A stretch of 64,000 nucleotides of DNA, from positions 124,001 through 188,000 of the forward strand of contig JAEUUF010000022.1 of NCBI GenBank assembly GCA_016787645.1. The letters are read 5' to 3'. Position 1 is the first letter of the stretch. Each line of letters begins with the position of its first letter. This document shows, one piece after another, positions 61,123 through 64,000 of the stretch. Below the pieces are notes generated by a model. It made no database searches, had not been told where the DNA came from, and was given only the letters and a program-made list of their open reading frames with translations. The DNA is from Cyclobacteriaceae bacterium (GTDB taxonomy: Bacteria; Bacteroidota; Bacteroidia; Cytophagales; Cyclobacteriaceae). The position numbers and the translations under genes were made by a program.

Positions 61123-61156
61123 AAAAAGTCCCGTCCGAAAATTCCGGACGGGACTT
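61123..61156 (-). terminator. Rho-independent terminator of secDF
   Basis: A perfect 12-bp stem (61126-61137 with 61145-61156) is followed on the minus strand by TTTTTGTTT. It lies about 20 bp after the secDF stop. Confidence 0.9.
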
Positions 61157-61177
61157 CAGTTAACAGCCAGGCAGATG

Positions 61178-64000
61178 TTACGCCTTTATATGAGCTGAGC
61201 CCTTAGGGTCAAGGTCAATCACCAACGGGGAGGCAATAAAGATTGAAGAGTACGTTCCAATAATCACACCCACCACCATGGCGAACGAAAATCCGCGAAG
61301 GGTCTCACCGCCAAAAAACAGCAGCACAATAACAACGATCAGCACGGTGCTGGAAGTTACGATGGTTCTGCTCAGCGTGCTGGTAATCGCCGAATTGAAA
61401 ATGTAGTTGCGCTCATGGCTTGTCCCCTGTTTCATGTATTCCCGGATTCGGTCAAAGATGATCACGGTATCGTTGATGGAATAACCAATAATCGTCAGTA
61501 TGGCCGCCACGAAGACCTGGTCAATTTCGAGCGGGAAGCCCACAACACGTGCGATGGCAAACGCTGAAAACGTGAATAACATGTCATGCACCAGGGCAAC
61601 AATGGCTCCCGTACTGAATTGCCATTTGCGGAATCGGATCAGGATGTAAAGGAAGATCGACAAGATAGAGAGACCACCTGCTGTAAATGCGGAGCTTTTT
61701 ATATCGTCCGCGATGGTGGCTCCTACTTTCGAAGTGGACGGAATGGTGAAGTGCTGATCATCGAGCTGCCGGTCGTTTTCCGTGTACTTCTTTCCGGTGG
61801 TAGACTCCAGTCCCTTGATCAGCGCTGATTTCACCTTCTCATCCGCCGCTTCGGATTCATCTTCCACCAGGTAAGAGGTGGTGACTTTCATGACGTTGTT
61901 TCCGCCGTAGTTTTTGACTTCTGTACCGGCATTTTCGAACCCCCCGCTAAGGCTTGACTTCAATTGGGTAGCTTCCACCGGTTGACTGAAGGCAACGACA
62001 AATGACCGTCCTCCCTTAAAATCCACTCCAAGGTTCAGGCCTTGTAACGCAATCAGGATGAACCCGATAAGAATTACCACAGAAGAGAAAATATAGGCCC
62101 TTTTGCGCAAGGAGATGAAATCAATGACCATATCCTTGGGCACTGTCCAGGAAATTCCTGTTTCGAAAGTCAGTTTGGCCTCATCGCCCTTGCGGACCAT
62201 CCATTCAATAATTACCCGCGAGATATACACCGCTGAGAAGAAGGAGGTTCCGATACCAATCATGAGCACGATGGCAAATCCCTTCAATGGACCAAGACCA
62301 AAAATGTAGAGGAACATACCGGTGAGGAACGTCGTCAGGTTGGAATCAAAGATGGCAGAGAACGCACGTTGATAGCCTAGCTTGATGGCTTCGCGCAGTT
62401 TCTTTCCATGCCTCAATTCTTCCCGTATCCGTTCGTAAATGAGGACGTTCGCGTCTACTGCCATACCCATGGTCAATACGATACCGGCAATACCAGGAAG
62501 AGTCAGCGCCGCATTGAGCTGCGCTAGGATTCCCAGGATGAAGAAGATGTTGAAGAGCAGGGCCAGGTTGGCGATAAAGCCACCCTTGGCGTAATAAATA
62601 ACCATGAAAATCACCACGAGGATCAAACCGGCCGCCGAGGAAATCAGACCCTGGTTCTGAGCCATTTGACCCAGGGAAGGCCCGATGTAAGCTTCTTCAA
62701 CAATGCGGGTTGGTGCGGGCAGTGATCCCGCCTTCAAAACGTTGGCCAGGTCCTTCGCTTCCTCCACGTCAAAATTTCCGGTGATTTGCGAATTGCCATT
62801 GGGAATTTCTCCCTGTACCGTGGGCGCTGTGTACACATAATTGTCGAGCACAATCGCGATGCGGCCCTGAGGGGATTTGCTGGCCGCAGTTGCTGTCACT
62901 TTTGCCCAAACACGCGAGCCGGTAGCGTTCATCGTCATACTGACCGCAGGGCGCGCAAACTGGTCGTAGTCCAGGCGGGCGTCGTTGATCACTTCACCTG
63001 AAAGCAGTGGTTTGCCGCTCCGGCCCAGGTTGATAAAATTCAACCGAAGATCATCAACGCCTGGGGTAATGTCCGGTTCGGGTTTGACATCCCAAAAGAA
63101 GCCGATCGTTCGCGGAATCATAGCGCGCACATCTTCGCGCTTCAACAGGCGGTTAATCTCTGCCGTGTCTTTAACGGCGTAGAGAAAGGGTATGCCCGGA
63201 TTACTCAACGCGAAGAGCGGCGACACCGTCAGGTTGCGCAGAGAGTCAAGCGTGTTGCCGGTCGTGTCGGAAGCAGCTTTGGCTAACTGGGCTTCGAGAG
63301 CGGATTGTGTGGTGTCGGTCTTCGCCTCTGTTGAAACTTTGGTGGTAGTTTTCTCCGCAGTGGTTCCCTGTGCGCGGGCAGCGGTCTGTTCCTTCAACAG
63401 CATCTGGTTCACGGCCATCAAGGACTGCTGCAATTGCGGATCATCATATTCCACCACATCCCAGAATTCAAGACGTGCCACGCCCGAGAGGAGTTTCCTG
63501 ACGCGTTGCGGGTTATCTGCACCGGGTATTTCCACCTGGATTCGGCCGCTTCCCTGCAGGCGCTGAATGTTCGGCTGCGAAGTGCCAAACTTGTCAATGC
63601 GGGTTTTCAGGATGGTAAACGAACGATCAAACGCGCGCTCGATTTCCTCCTTCAAGAACTTCACGACGGTCTCGTCGCTATCCCCCAGGTTAACCCGGCC
63701 GCGGTTGGCGGTAGAAACAAACATCGACGCAAGGGTACGATCAGGGTTAGCTTCCTTGAAGGCGGCATAAAAAAGATCCGCAAAGTTGGCATTGCTTGTC
63801 TTGTAGCGCTCACGGGCAGTTTGCAACGCGGCAATGAACGCCGGATCCTGGTTGTTGCCACTCAGTCCACGGACGATATCCAGCGGCGATACTTCGAGTA
63901 CCAGGTGCATCCCGCCCTGGAGGTCAAGACCCTGGCTAAGTTCATTTTCTTTTACCTCTTTATAAGTGTACTCCAGGCCAAAAAGGTTGTACACCGGCAG
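61178..64000 (-). CDS. secDF: SecDF protein-export membrane protein (fused SecD and SecF), 5' partial
   Basis: SecDF uses proton flow to pull proteins out of the SecYEG channel. The visible part (about 940 residues) runs off the right edge, so the start and the first membrane helix are missing. The SecD part has GLDLQGGMHLVLEVSP near its start, the P1 periplasmic domain with a low-complexity Thr/Ala insert, and the membrane motif GMAVDANVLIYERIREE. The SecF part has GVDFKGGRSFVVAF and the membrane motif GYSINDTVIIFDRIREY. The fusion is normal in Bacteroidota. It ends at its own terminator. Confidence 0.97.
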   Translation of the reverse strand: MPVYNLFGLEYTYKEVKENELSQGLDLQGGMHLVLEVSPLDIVRGLSGNNQDPAFIAALQTARERYKTSNANFADLFYAAFKEANPDRTLASMFVSTANRGRVNLGDSDETVVKFLKEEIERAFDRSFTILKTRIDKFGTSQPNIQRLQGSGRIQVEIPGADNPQRVRKLLSGVARLEFWDVVEYDDPQLQQSLMAVNQMLLKEQTAARAQGTTAEKTTTKVSTEAKTDTTQSALEAQLAKAASDTTGNTLDSLRNLTVSPLFALSNPGIPFLYAVKDTAEINRLLKREDVRAMIPRTIGFFWDVKPEPDITPGVDDLRLNFINLGRSGKPLLSGEVINDARLDYDQFARPAVSMTMNATGSRVWAKVTATAASKSPQGRIAIVLDNYVYTAPTVQGEIPNGNSQITGNFDVEEAKDLANVLKAGSLPAPTRIVEEAYIGPSLGQMAQNQGLISSAAGLILVVIFMVIYYAKGGFIANLALLFNIFFILGILAQLNAALTLPGIAGIVLTMGMAVDANVLIYERIREELRHGKKLREAIKLGYQRAFSAIFDSNLTTFLTGMFLYIFGLGPLKGFAIVLMIGIGTSFFSAVYISRVIIEWMVRKGDEAKLTFETGISWTVPKDMVIDFISLRKRAYIFSSVVILIGFILIALQGLNLGVDFKGGRSFVVAFSQPVEATQLKSSLSGGFENAGTEVKNYGGNNVMKVTTSYLVEDESEAADEKVKSALIKGLESTTGKKYTENDRQLDDQHFTIPSTSKVGATIADDIKSSAFTAGGLSILSIFLYILIRFRKWQFSTGAIVALVHDMLFTFSAFAIARVVGFPLEIDQVFVAAILTIIGYSINDTVIIFDRIREYMKQGTSHERNYIFNSAITSTLSRTIVTSSTVLIVVIVLLFFGGETLRGFSFAMVVGVIIGTYSSIFIASPLVIDLDPKGSAHIKA

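Overview
This window reads as a chromosomal segment of a Bacteroidota species, most likely Cytophagales. The evidence is a Bacteroidota-type promoter (TTTG, 18-19 bp, TAnnTTTG) in front of several transcription units, the absence of clear Shine-Dalgarno sites, a gliding-motility lipoprotein GldH beside a RicT/PSP1 protein, a fused SecDF, a type IX secretion (T9SS) C-terminal sorting domain, a GWxTD protein and a DUF2723 (GT117) membrane glycosyltransferase. The species cannot be named from the sequence.

Layout. (1) 1-4018: the 3' end of a MeaB-type GTPase, a 59-aa DUF5522 protein, then the str operon rpsL-rpsG-fusA-rpsJ on the minus strand, ending at a terminator directly after rpsJ. (2) 4327-18737, nearly all minus strand: tRNA-Tyr/Gly/Thr-tuf, then tRNA-Trp-secE-nusG-rplK-rplA-rplJ-rplL-rpoB-rpoC-DUF3467. 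This is the core transcription/translation superoperon, with one small plus-strand membrane-protein gene between DUF3467 and rpsL. (3) 18790-26205: housekeeping genes: recF with a DciA-like DUF721 gene, a pyruvate dehydrogenase E1 alpha gene, a TPR membrane protein, ribH, a small beta-barrel protein, icd, a CAP-domain protein, and a coupled lrp/pyrR-like pair. (4) 26210-46457: a surface-glycan region. It holds a 1181-aa T9SS-exported PKD protein, an NAD-dependent sugar epimerase, five glycosyltransferases, three FkbM methyltransferases, another methyltransferase, an ABC-2 exporter (Wzm/Wzt with an extended Wzt C-terminus), a polytopic polymerase-like protein, gmd and fcl, a TPR protein and a membrane protein of unknown function. 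(5) 46539-64000: DUF2723 glycosyltransferase, a methyltransferase, GWxTD protein, rlmB, manC, recQ, purD, ricT, gldH, a two-component system and the 3' part of secDF.

How the parts fit. manC, gmd and fcl together give mannose-1-P to GDP-mannose to GDP-fucose. The glycosyltransferases would assemble a glycan on a lipid carrier and Wzm/Wzt would export it. The FkbM methyltransferases are candidates for chain-capping or decorating enzymes read by the Wzt C-terminal domain. A T9SS cargo gene sits 6 nt behind the epimerase gene, which fits the known anchoring of T9SS cargo to surface polysaccharide in some relatives, although that link is inference here.

I see no CRISPR array, insertion sequence, integrase, phage gene, toxin-antitoxin pair or obvious defence system. 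The most noteworthy points are the glycan cluster with three FkbM genes, the apparent beta-propeller insertion in a PKD domain, terminators overlapping promoters at two sites, the rplL-rpoB hairpin, and several small conserved proteins of unknown function.
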